From contig CALUFM010000010.1 in NCBI GenBank assembly GCA_944319935.1, forward strand, positions 1-64,000: a stretch of 64,000 nucleotides of DNA, read 5' to 3'. Below are positions 9,203-17,724 of this stretch, piece after piece (position 1 is the first letter of the stretch; every line of letters starts with the position of its first letter). The notes beneath the pieces were generated by a model that saw only the letters and a list, made by a program, of their open reading frames with translations, made no database searches and had not been told where the DNA came from. The stretch comes from an uncultured Prevotella sp. (GTDB taxonomy: Bacteria > Bacteroidota > Bacteroidia > Bacteroidales > Bacteroidaceae). A program made the translations under genes and the position numbers.

Positions 9203-10021
9203 CTACAAAGCCCTTTTCGTCACGGCGTTGAAGAGCAGCTCGAGGTTGAGCTGGGAGTCCCCGTCGCCCTCGCGCTTGTGTGTTATTACGGCGTTGCCCT
9301 GCACCGACGGCTCGGCATACAGCACGTCGTCGGCCGGTCCTCCGGGCGAACGGAACTCGAAGTTGTATTTGTCGCAGATGTCGGCGACCGACGCATCGAG
9401 CAGCAACTCCGAGCGGTCGAGAATAAGGATGTGGTCGAGCAGGGTCTCGACGTCATGCACCTGGTGGGTGGATATTATCAAAGTGCGCCCCTCGCCCATG
9501 TTGTTGGCCACCACGCGGCGGAACTGGCTCTTCGACGGAATGTCCAACCCGTTGGTCGGCTCATCCATCAACAGGAGCTTGGTGCCGGCCGCGAGGGCGA
9601 AGCTCATGTACACTTTCTTCTTCTGCCCCATGGAAAGCTCCTTCAAGTGGATGTCCGGCGTAAGCTCGAAGTCGCGCAGACAGCTCTCAAGCACCTCGCG
9701 GCTGAAGCGCGGATAGAACGGCTGGTTCATCTTGACGTAGGCGTCGAGGGTGACCGGGGCGAGGTCGAACTCCTCTGGCACGATGAACGTTTCAGCCAGC
9801 GTCTCGGCTCTGTGTTCGGCCACGTCAACGCCGTCAACGGTAATGAGGCCGGCCGTGCGGCGCAGCAGTCCGCTTATCAGATATAACAATGTTGACTTGC
9901 CCGTGCCGTTCTTGCCGAGCAGTCCGTAGATGTTCCCGTCGCCAAGACTGAGGTTGAAACCGTCGAAGACATACTGCCTTGCGCCTTGGTATTTGTATTT
10001 AAGGTTCTCGATGTGTATCAT
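9203..10021 (-). CDS. ABC transporter ATPase (first gene of the nine-gene operon)
   Basis: A 272-aa ATPase. Walker A is GKNGTGKS (36-43), the signature is LSMGQKKK (129-136), Walker B is LLLMDEPTNGLD (149-160) with E154, and the switch His is H186. The C-terminal 70 residues form the extra domain seen in exporters of this kind. The form (LSMGQ signature, DEPTNGLD) matches ATPases that pair with YtrA-regulated membrane proteins. Transcription starts about 350 nt upstream from the promoter at 10382-10413. The gap 9075-9202 carries GGATAAGCCGAATGCGCC-type units that reappear inverted near 4300-4350. Confidence 0.92.
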   Translation of the reverse strand: MIHIENLKYKYQGARQYVFDGFNLSLGDGNIYGLLGKNGTGKSTLLYLISGLLRRTAGLITVDGVDVAEHRAETLAETFIVPEEFDLAPVTLDAYVKMNQPFYPRFSREVLESCLRDFELTPDIHLKELSMGQKKKVYMSFALAAGTKLLLMDEPTNGLDIPSKSQFRRVVANNMGEGRTLIISTHQVHDVETLLDHILILDRSELLLDASVADICDKYNFEFRSPGGPADDVLYAEPSVQGNAVITHKREGDGDSQLNLELLFNAVTKRAL

Positions 10022-10356
10022 TTTATTCCGTTTTTATTGTTTTACTGTCATTATTGAAGCTGAAGCGGGCAGGTAAGTCAAAGGAATCAAAGGAAATGCG
10101 CATGTCGTTTACGGTTAGAGAGAGCGTCCAAGAAAAAGATGCCGGCAAAGCCACTGCCTTCAATTCCTTCAACCGCCTTGGCTCATACATCTCACGGAAA
10201 GCATCCGCTTCTGTCCCCTCTTGCGGGCTGACGGGCGGCCGCCAATGGCCTCAACGGCAACGCCGCCTCGGCTTTCGCCGCATTCTGATTGATGGTACTC
10301 ATAATTGTCAAAGTCTTTAAATTGTCAATATCACTGTCTTTGTCTTATTATTTCAT

Positions 10357-10380
10357 AGTGTACTATTGTTGTAGTACACT
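10357..10380. promoter_or_regulatory. YtrA-type operator
   Basis: A perfect inverted repeat AGTGTACTA-TTGTTG-TAGTACACT with 9-bp arms. It starts 2 nt downstream of the -7 box of the operon promoter, so it covers the likely start point. A bound dimer would block initiation. The operon encodes a YtrA-subfamily repressor at 6954, the obvious ligand protein. The pairing of site and protein is inference. Confidence 0.8.
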
Positions 10381-10381
10381 G

Positions 10382-10413
10382 CAAATGTAAGCCAATATCA
10401 CGTCACTTCCAAA
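10382..10413 (-). promoter_or_regulatory. Promoter of the efflux operon
   Basis: On the minus strand: TTTGG (10409-10413), a 19-nt spacer, then TACATTTG (10382-10389). This matches the Bacteroidota -33 TTTG / -7 TAnnTTTG pattern closely. The 5' leader to the ATPase start is about 350 nt and contains F2-like AAAGGAATCAAAGGAA units (10078-10096) but no gene. Confidence 0.8.
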
Positions 10414-11055
10414 TTATACGACGGAAAAATGCGCCGCACCTGCCGATTTTAACATACATTTACACAAACCGAATAAAAGCCGTCCACAGATAAACAGATT
10501 TTAAGGAAACAACCTTTTTCAACATCGCTCCGCACCGCCGTGCCGCCATATCGGGCACGGCGGTGCGGCACAACGGAGCGGGCAACGTAACACATTGACT
10601 TCCAACGTGTTGCGAAAGGCCGTCTTTTACGGCGCAAAACATGGCCTTTTGCATTGCAATTCACGGCCTTTCGCAACGCCGTTTGCCGCCTTTCACATTT
10701 CCGCCGACAGCTTGCGCCTCGCCACACGGCCGCCTCCTGAGCGACAAACAATAAAAAAATGCGCCGCAACTCTTCACGAGCTACAGCGCATTAAAAATAT
10801 GTTTAACTAAAAAACTTTTTCGAATCGAAAGGCAACCTCACGGCCCCCTTTGTCATCCTAAATAATCATGAAAACTTTACCTTAAACTAATACTATTTAC
10901 TAACCTAAACAATTTATTAACCTTTTGACGATGCAAAGATACAACGAAAATGCGTTCATGTCAATACTTTTCAGTGCGTTTTTGTCAGTTTTATGCCTTT
11001 TCTTGACACAAATCAATAAATTGTGTGCGCAAACAGAATTTAAACAGGCTGTAAA
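10414..11055. other. Intergenic region between efflux operon and glycosyltransferases
   Basis: No gene is seen. It holds a strong nested palindrome at 10526-10580: CGCTCCG / CGGAGCG outside, CCGCACCGCCGTGCC / GGCACGGCGGTGCGG inside. An F1 repeat copy lies at 10609-10695 (GCGAAAGGCCGTCTTTTAC, ATGGCCTTTTGCATTGC). Beyond 10790 the DNA is A/T-rich and otherwise featureless. Confidence 0.6.
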
Positions 11056-11087
11056 TTTGGAATAATGCGTGATTTGATGTAACTTTG
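11056..11087 (+). promoter_or_regulatory. Promoter of the glycosyltransferase pair
   Basis: TTTGG at 11056-11060 and TAACTTTG at 11080-11087 with a 19-nt spacer, a consensus Bacteroidota promoter. The predicted start lies about 25 nt before the ATG at 11118. Confidence 0.75.
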
Positions 11088-11117
11088 TGTTCGCATATAT
11101 CAAAACGTTTTCATACG

Positions 11118-12395
11118 ATGCGTGTGCTGATTGTAAACACAAGCGAAAAGACAGGCGGGGCCGCGGTAGCCGCCAACCGCCTGATGGAGGCACTTAACAA
11201 CAACGGCGTGAAGGCCAAGATGTTGGTGCGAGACAAGGAGACCGACAGCCTCACAGTGGCCGGAACGGGCGGCGGACTGCGCGGCAAGTGGAGCTTCCTG
11301 TGGGAGCGGTGGTGCATATTCTGCCGCCTCGGCTTCTCAAAGAAGCACCTTTTCGAACTGGACATAGCCAACTCCGGAATAGACATAACCCACCTGCGCG
11401 AGTTCAAGGAGGCCGACGTCATCCACCTGCACTGGGTCAACCAAGGCCTGCTCTCGCTCAACGTGATAAGGAAAATACTCGCAAGCGGCAAGCCGATTGT
11501 GTGGACCATGCACGACTTCTGGCCCGCCACGGCCATCTGCCACTACCCTCGCGACTGCAAGGCGTACAAGTCGCAGGGCTGCAACTGCTGCCAGTACCTG
11601 CCCGGGCACGGCTCGCGGCACGACCTTTCGCACCAAGTGTGGAAGCGCAAGCTGCGCATCTGGAAGTCGCGCGACATGTTCTTCGTCACCTGCAGCAAGT
11701 GGCTGTGCGCCGCGGTGAAGGACAGCGGACTGCTGACCGGCAAGCAGGTGACAAGCATCCCCAACGCAATCGACACGCGAGAGTTCAAGCCCGCCGACAA
11801 GCGCGAAGCCCGCATGCGCCTGTCGCTGCCGTTGGACAAGAAGCTCATCCTCTTCGTTTCACAGCGCGTTACCGACAAGCGCAAGGGCATGGACTACATG
11901 CTCGACGCCTGTGAACGCCTTGCCGCGATGCGCAAAGGCGCGGCCGACGACACTGAAGTTGTCATCCTCGGAGGCCATTCAGACGAGTTCGGCGAACGTC
12001 TGCCGTTCAACGTCCACCCGATCGGCTACGTCAGCGACACCAAGAAAATCATCGACGTTTACAACGCGGCCGACCTTTTCGTGCTGCCTTCGCTTGAAGA
12101 CAACCTGCCCAACACCATCATGGAAGCCATGGCTTGCGGCGTACCGTGCGTCGGTTTCAACACAGGCGGCATACCTGAGATGATTGACCACCGCCAGAAC
12201 GGCTACGTGGCGGCCTACAAAGACGCCGCCGACTTGGCCGAAGGAATGCGCTGGGCACTGTACGAAGCCGACTACCGTGAGCTGAGCCGCGCCGCCGTAA
12301 GCAAAGTGACGACGGCATACTCACAGCAAAGCGTGGCCATGAGATACATCGAAATATACAACCAGGCCCTGGCCTACAGGCATTACAGGCTATGA
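11118..12395 (+). CDS. Glycosyltransferase family 4 (GT-B fold)
   Basis: A 425-aa enzyme likely to transfer a sugar from a nucleotide donor in cell-surface polysaccharide synthesis. The N-terminal Rossmann half starts MRVLIVNTSEKTGGAAVAA. A mid-section WTMHDFWPATAICHYP followed by a Cys-rich patch (CKAYKSQGCNCC) is typical of one GT4 group in Bacteroidota. The donor-binding E-x7-E lies in EDNLPNTIMEAMACG near residue 330. The start at 11118 was chosen over the ATG at 11085, which precedes the promoter start point. It overlaps the next gene by 4 nt (ATGA). Confidence 0.92.
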   Translation: MRVLIVNTSEKTGGAAVAANRLMEALNNNGVKAKMLVRDKETDSLTVAGTGGGLRGKWSFLWERWCIFCRLGFSKKHLFELDIANSGIDITHLREFKEADVIHLHWVNQGLLSLNVIRKILASGKPIVWTMHDFWPATAICHYPRDCKAYKSQGCNCCQYLPGHGSRHDLSHQVWKRKLRIWKSRDMFFVTCSKWLCAAVKDSGLLTGKQVTSIPNAIDTREFKPADKREARMRLSLPLDKKLILFVSQRVTDKRKGMDYMLDACERLAAMRKGAADDTEVVILGGHSDEFGERLPFNVHPIGYVSDTKKIIDVYNAADLFVLPSLEDNLPNTIMEAMACGVPCVGFNTGGIPEMIDHRQNGYVAAYKDAADLAEGMRWALYEADYRELSRAAVSKVTTAYSQQSVAMRYIEIYNQALAYRHYRL

Positions 12396-13204
12396 CAAAG
12401 TTCACGATAGTAACCATTACGTTCAATGCCGAGGCTGTGTTCATGCGCACCGCCGAGAGCGTCATGCGCCAAGACTACCCCGACATCGAGCATCTAATCA
12501 TCGACGGGGCGTCAACCGACAGCACGAAAAGCCTCGCCGAAGACTACAAAAGGCGGTCTGACAGCATGGGCAACGGCCACGAGATACGCATCATATCCGA
12601 ACCGGACAAGGGGCTTTACGACGCCATGAACAAAGGACTCCGCCTCGCCACGGGCGACTATCTGTGCTTCATTAACGCGGGAGACTTCTTCCCTGACGCC
12701 ACGACTATTTCCCTAATATGCGCCAACTCACGGCTTGACGAACGGCAAAAGGCGGGCGAACCCATGCCGGCCGTTCTCTACGGGGACACCGACTGGGTTG
12801 ACAACGACGGGCATTATCTTTGCCGCCGCCCGCTGACACCGCCCGAACGGCTGACGTGGAGGTCGTTCCGCAACGGCATGCTGGTGTGCCACCAGGCGTT
12901 CTACGCACGCACAGACATTGCCCGACGCACGCCTTACGACATGCGCTACCGCCATTCCGCCGACGTGGACTGGTGCATACGGGTGATGAAGGAGGCCGAA
13001 AGGATGGGGCTGCCGCTCGTCAACGTACACGCCACCGTGGCCGACTACCAGCGCGAAGGGCAAACAACCAAATATCACCGGGCGTCGCTCATCGAGCGGT
13101 TCAACGTCATGCGACGCCACTACGGACTGCCCGTCACGCTGGCGATGCACGCCTGGTTCGTGGTGAGAAACGTGCTTAAAAAACACGGGAAAGCGGTAAA
13201 CTGA
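12392..13204 (+). CDS. Glycosyltransferase family 2 (GT-A fold, WcaA-like)
   Basis: A 270-aa transferase. It opens with the GT2 nucleotide-binding strand (TIVTITFNAEAVF), then LIIDGASTDST. The metal site region is EPDKGLYDAMNKGL, then GDYLCFINAGD. The acceptor side contains CHQAFYARTDI and DVDWCIR. Start and stop overlap the GT4 gene (ATGA), so the two are translationally coupled and probably add successive sugars. There is no transporter or polymerase next to the pair, so the glycan cannot be named. Confidence 0.9.
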   Translation: MTKFTIVTITFNAEAVFMRTAESVMRQDYPDIEHLIIDGASTDSTKSLAEDYKRRSDSMGNGHEIRIISEPDKGLYDAMNKGLRLATGDYLCFINAGDFFPDATTISLICANSRLDERQKAGEPMPAVLYGDTDWVDNDGHYLCRRPLTPPERLTWRSFRNGMLVCHQAFYARTDIARRTPYDMRYRHSADVDWCIRVMKEAERMGLPLVNVHATVADYQREGQTTKYHRASLIERFNVMRRHYGLPVTLAMHAWFVVRNVLKKHGKAVN

Positions 13205-13232
13205 ACACGCTTTATGTTTTAATAACAAAAAT

Positions 13233-13267
13233 CTTGCGTGACAATACGCGGCAAAGCGTTATCTTTG
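13233..13267 (+). promoter_or_regulatory. Promoter of the Cys/His-rich protein gene
   Basis: TTG at 13233-13235 and TATCTTTG at 13260-13267, with a spacer somewhat longer than usual (24 nt). The predicted start is about 35 nt before the ATG. Confidence 0.6.
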
Positions 13268-13310
13268 GCGCGACAAACTATCATAAACAAGAACATAAGA
13301 AAGGAGAAGA

Positions 13311-13676
13311 ATGAAGAAAATCATCATCTGCGTAGCCCTGCTGGGGGCGGTAAGCATCGGTTCGATGGCCTTCATCAACAACAGCCATGACGACCCGCCG
13401 GCACAGCAAACGGAAACAACGGGCGGCCAAAACGACCGCTACGATTCACGCGAAGACGGCCACAGGCACGGACGGCACGGAGGATGCTGCGGACGTTACA
13501 ACAACAACGAGGACTGCAAACGCTACGAATGCTGCGACTACAGGCAGCAATGCGACGCTTGCCGTGACAACCGCTGCACACTGGAAAACTGCCACGAGGA
13601 CGGCAACATCTGCCAGGAATGCGCCGAATGCCACAACAACCACAGGCACAACAGGGCGCACCGCCATTGCCGGTAA
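13311..13676 (+). CDS. Small secreted Cys/His-rich protein, unknown function
   Basis: I do not recognise a family. The 121-aa product has a hydrophobic N-terminus (residues 3-22) that looks like a signal peptide or anchor. A polar Thr/Gln/Asp linker follows, then from residue 51 a domain with 13 Cys and about nine His in 70 residues. Visible motifs are CC (59-60), CC (74-75), CxxC (81-84), CxxCxxC (101-107) and an HRHNRAHRHC tail (111-120). This pattern suggests metal binding (Zn, Cu or Ni) or a disulphide-rich fold outside the cytoplasm. It has its own promoter and lies alone between the glycosyltransferases and an opposite-strand hydrolase. AGGAGAAG lies just before the ATG, a rare clear ribosome site here. 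Confidence 0.8.
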   Translation: MKKIIICVALLGAVSIGSMAFINNSHDDPPAQQTETTGGQNDRYDSREDGHRHGRHGGCCGRYNNNEDCKRYECCDYRQQCDACRDNRCTLENCHEDGNICQECAECHNNHRHNRAHRHCR

Positions 13677-13687
13677 AGCGCAAACAA

Positions 13688-13790
13688 AACTTTCCCTACG
13701 GACTGACGGCGGACAACACGCCGCCGACAGACTGGCAGGGAAAGGCAAAAAGACAGGCGGCTGCCAGCTCACGCTGACAGCCGCCTTCGC
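13688..13790 (+). terminator. Nested hairpins after the Cys/His-rich gene
   Basis: An outer pair CTTTCCCT / AGGGAAAG (about 13691-13743) encloses GGCGG...CCGCC. A second hairpin AGGCGGCTG / CAGCCGCCT (13755-13786) is followed by a weak T-rich tail. It probably ends transcription on both strands, as the M23 gene ends at 13810 from the other side. Confidence 0.55.
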
Positions 13791-13809
13791 TATTTATTGA
13801 CTTTAACAA

Positions 13810-14754
13810 TTATGAGTATCTTAATATCTGTCCCGGACGGATGCGCATGCGCTTGCCGATATGGTTAAGCTTGCACAGCTTTGCAACGGTAGTTCCGCGC
13901 TTCTTGGCGATAGAGCTGAGCGTTTCGCCCTTCCTTACCTTATGGTAGCGGATGTCGCCGCTTGCGCTTGCCGACGACTTGCGCGACCTGCTGCTGCTCT
14001 TGTAGCTTGAATTTGAAGCCACGTCGCTGTTGGCCTTGCCCCTGAGTTCGTTGGCGCGGGCTGACTCGCGGCTGTTTGTAGAGCGGCGGAACATGTAAGT
14101 GTCGCCCGTGACATCCTGGTTGCGGAAGTCGAACATGAGGGCCGGATTGAGGGCCACGCCGCAGAGACGGGTCTCAAAGTGCAGGTGCGAACCTGTGCTT
14201 CGGCCGGTGTTGCCGCCAAGGCCGATTGGCTCTCCGGCCTTTACCACTTGGTTTTCCTTTACCAGATGCTTAGACATGTGGCCGTAGATGGTCTCCAATC
14301 CGTTATAGTGGCGTATCACTACATAGTTTCCATAGCCCCTCGGCTCATACTTCACAATCCTCACCTTGCCGCTGAACGCCGCGCGGATGGTGTCGCCGAT
14401 GTACACTTTCACGTCGATGCCCTTGTGCATGCGCCCCCAGCGGCGGCCGAAGTTAGATGTCACCACCTTGCTCGTGGTAGGCATGCAGAAGTCTTTCAGG
14501 TGGATGAGGAACGAGTCGGGCAACGCCGTAGCGCGGTGGGCGTACTTGTTGCTCCACTCCTTGTAGAGCTGCGCAGAGGGTGAACCCATCTGCTCTTTTT
14601 CTATGAGGTTGCGCAGCGCGAGCGTGTCCACTGCCTTCATTTTCTTGTCAATCGGTGCTTGTCTGGCCAAAAGGTCTTGTGCCGTAGCCGTGGCGGAAGT
14701 CATCGCCATCAATGCCGTAAACGCTAATGTCTTTATAGTTTTCTTCAAACGCAT
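13810..14754 (-). CDS. M23-family peptidoglycan endopeptidase with C-terminal LysM
   Basis: A 314-aa envelope hydrolase. A signal peptide (cleavage near TATAQD) leads to the LytM/M23 domain with HKGIDV (metal His and Asp) and GSHLHFE (HxH), so the zinc site looks complete and the enzyme is likely active. A Ser/Arg-rich linker follows, then one LysM repeat at the C-terminus (HKVRKGETLSSIAKKRG) that binds peptidoglycan. The usual order in many homologues is LysM first; here it is last. A possible -7 box (TATCTTTG, minus strand) lies at 14859-14866. Confidence 0.93.
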   Translation of the reverse strand: MRLKKTIKTLAFTALMAMTSATATAQDLLARQAPIDKKMKAVDTLALRNLIEKEQMGSPSAQLYKEWSNKYAHRATALPDSFLIHLKDFCMPTTSKVVTSNFGRRWGRMHKGIDVKVYIGDTIRAAFSGKVRIVKYEPRGYGNYVVIRHYNGLETIYGHMSKHLVKENQVVKAGEPIGLGGNTGRSTGSHLHFETRLCGVALNPALMFDFRNQDVTGDTYMFRRSTNSRESARANELRGKANSDVASNSSYKSSSRSRKSSASASGDIRYHKVRKGETLSSIAKKRGTTVAKLCKLNHIGKRMRIRPGQILRYS

Positions 14755-15175
14755 AATCAGTTTAATTGCAGGTTAAGATAAAAGCATAGGCTAATATCGT
14801 GAACAAATAACAACAGGTTCAAAAAAGACGAACCCGGGTCACTTTCTAAAAACCGATGCAAAGATAACAAAAAAATCCTTACAACGTCGTGACCGTTAAC
14901 AACTTTATTGACCTTTTAACAAAGCGGCCAGCACTTCTTGCCCCCAACCGGCCATTAGAGCGCGATGCGGCCTGACGGGGTTGGCGGAGTATTTGCCGCC
15001 TGAAACCACAGCACAATCCGCCCTTCATGCCACCGCTTATGGTCTTCGCCGCAACGCCTTGATAGTCAACGCATTACAAAAGGCCGCCTTTCACAATGCG
15101 AAAGACGGCCTTTCAGGCGGCAATCCACGGCCTTTTGCAAGACGAAAGGCCGTGGATTGAAACAGCGAAGAACAA
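14755..15175. repeat. Gene-free gap with F1 multi-hairpin repeat (15066-15160)
   Basis: The left part holds the M23 promoter region. The right part is a good F1 copy: GTCAACGCATTACAAAAGGC, then units CGCCTTTCACAATGCGAAAG and a hairpin CAATCCACGGCCTTTTGC / GAAAGGCCGTGGATTG (15121-15158). It lies immediately downstream of the amylase gene on the minus strand and probably forms its 3' end. Confidence 0.7.
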
Positions 15176-17209
15176 TCACCTCACGACAACTTTCTTTCCG
15201 CCGACGATGTACAGGCCCGGGGCGAGACCGCTTACGGCCTGCTTTTGACTGACACCTACGCCCAAAGAGCGCACAAGGCGGCCGTCGATGGTGTAAACAT
15301 CAGTGCGGCGCGGCATGTCGGCTGACGGTGCAACGACGCCGCCAATGCCCGTAGAATGCTGTCCGGTAACATCGTTGACGATGTTCTTCCCTGACTGTTG
15401 CTGGGCTGACACCTCGAAGAACTTGTCGGTCTTGACGTTAAGCACGTCAACGGTCTGCGGACTGCCGCTGCCCGTGCTGAACACGAAGTTGACATAATCG
15501 GCCGACGAGGCGATGTGGTAAGTGCGGCAATACCACTCCTTGCCGTCCACCGTCCGCTTGTCGGTCACAGCCTTGCCAGGCCATGAGCCGTCGTCGTTCT
15601 TGCCGTCAGGACGCCACGTGTAGAAATTCACGCCGCCCCACCCTGCCGCGTCGGCGTTGACGTAAACGGTTATGTCGTATGGTTGGAAGCCCGTCACTTT
15701 ATAGCTTCTCGTGATGACGCCCGTCACCGAGCCGCCAACGAGCAGCCCCACCTTGAGCGTCATGTCGCCGCTGACGGGTATCTCTGTGCCGTCGGCCACG
15801 GCCGTGCTTGACGGTGTAGGGTCGCTTCCGTCGGTGGTGTAAACGAGCCGCGCGCCGGCCTCTGGGCTTACGGCACTGAGCCTGACGCTGAAAGCCGCGT
15901 CGTAAGTGCCTGACGGAACACTGGCCCATGCTGTAGCGGCGTTGCGCGAGATGTAGTAAGAATAGTTGTCGCCCGTGGACACGAGGAAGTAGTCAGCCTC
16001 GGCCGCCAACGCCCCGGCGCGCGGGAATGTCTTGTCGCCCATGAGCAGGACAACCGACTTTCCGTCTGTCCCATTGACCTTTACGGCGTACTGTGAGGCA
16101 GAGCGCGAAAGCGTCTCAAACGTGCTTTCGTTGTTCACTCCGGCCATGTTGCGTGCGTAAATCATCTGTTTCAGCTCTTGCTTGTACGCCTTCCAGTGCG
16201 GCAGGAACACGCAGGGAGTGCCCGGCATGGCCAGTATGAAGGCGTTGGCGGCCACGGCGTTGCCCGTCAGGTCGTTGCCGTTGCCGCGTCCGTAAGTGTC
16301 GTGGTTGTCAACAAAGGTCACGGCGTAACGCCTGTAACTCATGTCGCCCATCAGGCTCGTGCCGCCCAACACGCTCCAGTTCGCGCCTGGATTGCAGCAG
16401 TCATTGAGCAGATATTTAAGCGGAAAGTCGAACGCCGCCGACTGAACCACGCCGTCAGCCCGCGTGCCTTCAATCCAATTCTTGATTTGCTGCGCCCCGT
16501 CCCAGTATTCGCCGACCGAGAACCGGGGTTGCGCCGCCGTGTTGTAAACGGCCGTGTAGGCAGGGGCGTAGCCCTTCACCATGTCGTAACGGAAGCCGGC
16601 ATAGCCCAAGTCGTTAAGAAGGAAGTCAAGGTAGGCCTTGACCATGGCCTGCACGTTGGGGCTTGAATGGTCGAGGTCGCGCGCCCCGTCGAAGTCGTCG
16701 CCCGTGTCATTCGCGCCCGTAGGCTTCACCTCGGCTTGCGAGGCGGCCTTTCCGCCGTCGTCGTCGGCGCAGATGTCGGCCGGCGTCATGGTGTAAGTTA
16801 CGCCCTTGTAAGTCTCAACGGGGAAGCTCATCCACGTGCCGGCGAGCGACGAGCGGTGGTTGATTACGACATCGGCGATTGTGCCGACGCCCTTCGCCCT
16901 GAGCGTGGCGATGAGCGAACGGAGCTGCTGCTCGTTGCCGAAAGAGCTGGTATAGTCGCTGAACCAGTACAGGTCATTGTACCCCATTGACGGGTCAGAG
17001 GCTGACTTGCCGCTCTGGGGAAGCCATAGGAGGTTGAAAAACTCGGCCAACTCGTCGGCCTGACTCTCAAGATTGGCCCACTGGGTGTCGGCATACGAAT
17101 CCCAGTAAAAGCCCTGCAGCATCACTCCCTTATACTGCGACGGCCAGCCTTGCGCCACAAGCTGCACGGCTGCCAGCATGGAAATGACAAAAAAGACAAT
17201 TCTTCTCAT
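15176..17209 (-). CDS. Secreted alpha-amylase (GH13) with starch-binding and sorting domains
   Basis: Cleaves internal alpha-1,4 bonds of starch outside the cytoplasm. The 677-aa product has a type I signal peptide (cleavage near residue 19-20). The GH13 domain has GVMLQGFYWDSY at the front, nucleophile D209 (GFRYDMV), acid/base E234 (VGEYWDG) and D304 (DNHDTY). After it come a chitobiase-C-terminal-like module (VYTTDGSDPTPSS), a CBM26-like starch-binding module (WPGKAV...WYCRTYHI), and a tail (VYTIDGRLVRS ... GLYIVGGKKVVVR) resembling a short type IX sorting domain. The start at 17209 is preferred because the longer frame adds a non-signal leader. A LacI-type operator lies 97 nt upstream. 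It may replace the missing SusG lipoprotein amylase. Confidence 0.92.
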   Translation of the reverse strand: MRRIVFFVISMLAAVQLVAQGWPSQYKGVMLQGFYWDSYADTQWANLESQADELAEFFNLLWLPQSGKSASDPSMGYNDLYWFSDYTSSFGNEQQLRSLIATLRAKGVGTIADVVINHRSSLAGTWMSFPVETYKGVTYTMTPADICADDDGGKAASQAEVKPTGANDTGDDFDGARDLDHSSPNVQAMVKAYLDFLLNDLGYAGFRYDMVKGYAPAYTAVYNTAAQPRFSVGEYWDGAQQIKNWIEGTRADGVVQSAAFDFPLKYLLNDCCNPGANWSVLGGTSLMGDMSYRRYAVTFVDNHDTYGRGNGNDLTGNAVAANAFILAMPGTPCVFLPHWKAYKQELKQMIYARNMAGVNNESTFETLSRSASQYAVKVNGTDGKSVVLLMGDKTFPRAGALAAEADYFLVSTGDNYSYYISRNAATAWASVPSGTYDAAFSVRLSAVSPEAGARLVYTTDGSDPTPSSTAVADGTEIPVSGDMTLKVGLLVGGSVTGVITRSYKVTGFQPYDITVYVNADAAGWGGVNFYTWRPDGKNDDGSWPGKAVTDKRTVDGKEWYCRTYHIASSADYVNFVFSTGSGSPQTVDVLNVKTDKFFEVSAQQQSGKNIVNDVTGQHSTGIGGVVAPSADMPRRTDVYTIDGRLVRSLGVGVSQKQAVSGLAPGLYIVGGKKVVVR

Positions 17210-17236
17210 AGTATGTGTGCTTTTTGATTTACGCAA

Positions 17237-17312
17237 TAAAGTTATGCTTTTTATCGGCACATTGGCATCTGCGGACGGGAGAAAAGCGGCAAATCAGCGT
17301 GCAAACGTTTGT
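17237..17312 (-). promoter_or_regulatory. LacI-type operator and promoter of the amylase
   Basis: Operator GCAAACGTTTGT at 17301-17312 (centre 17306.5). A -7-like box TAACTTTA lies at 17237-17244 on the minus strand, one base off TAnnTTTG. The centre-to-box distance is 62.5 bp, the same as at four other sites in the window. No good -33 is visible, which fits activator dependence. Confidence 0.75.
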
Positions 17313-17724
17313 CTTACAAAAGTCCACTACACGCTGTCTGGCATGGGAAAAGACAAGGGGTACAGCGGTGGAGAACACGAAGAAGTGACTATTTACACTT
17401 TATCACACATTCAATACATTTCCAATTAAACTGCACTCTTTTTACCCTTGCAAACACGAAAATAAAAGAGAAAAGCATAACGATTAACATATTTTATATA
17501 AATCAACAGCCCTGTTTCTATAAAAAATCACACTTTTGCAAGACATCTCAACGTTACATAAAAAGTGAATAAATAAACATTTCACGTAAAAACAACATAA
17601 CCACCAACCACGCACCTTGCCCGCCAAACGGCTTCAGGCCACAGAGCCGACAAGCGGCAACGACGATTGCTCAGACACGTGTTGACATTAAACTTAATAT
17701 CTCATCACTTAAACATTTAAGCTT
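17313..17724. other. Gene-free A/T-rich region
   Basis: No gene, repeat or clear promoter is seen between the amylase operator and the ATG at 17725. The stretch 17440-17600 is strongly A/T-rich and probably holds the promoter of the next gene. Confidence 0.4.

Noticed and set aside
10382..10413. A sigma-70-like TTGACA/TATAAT promoter for the efflux operon
   Set aside because: No such pair is present; the TTTG/TAnnTTTG form of Bacteroidota fits at the correct spacing.
10449..10769. A 106-codon minus-strand frame over the nested palindrome and F1 repeat
   Set aside because: Its sequence is translated repeat with no conserved feature, so it is not called as a gene.
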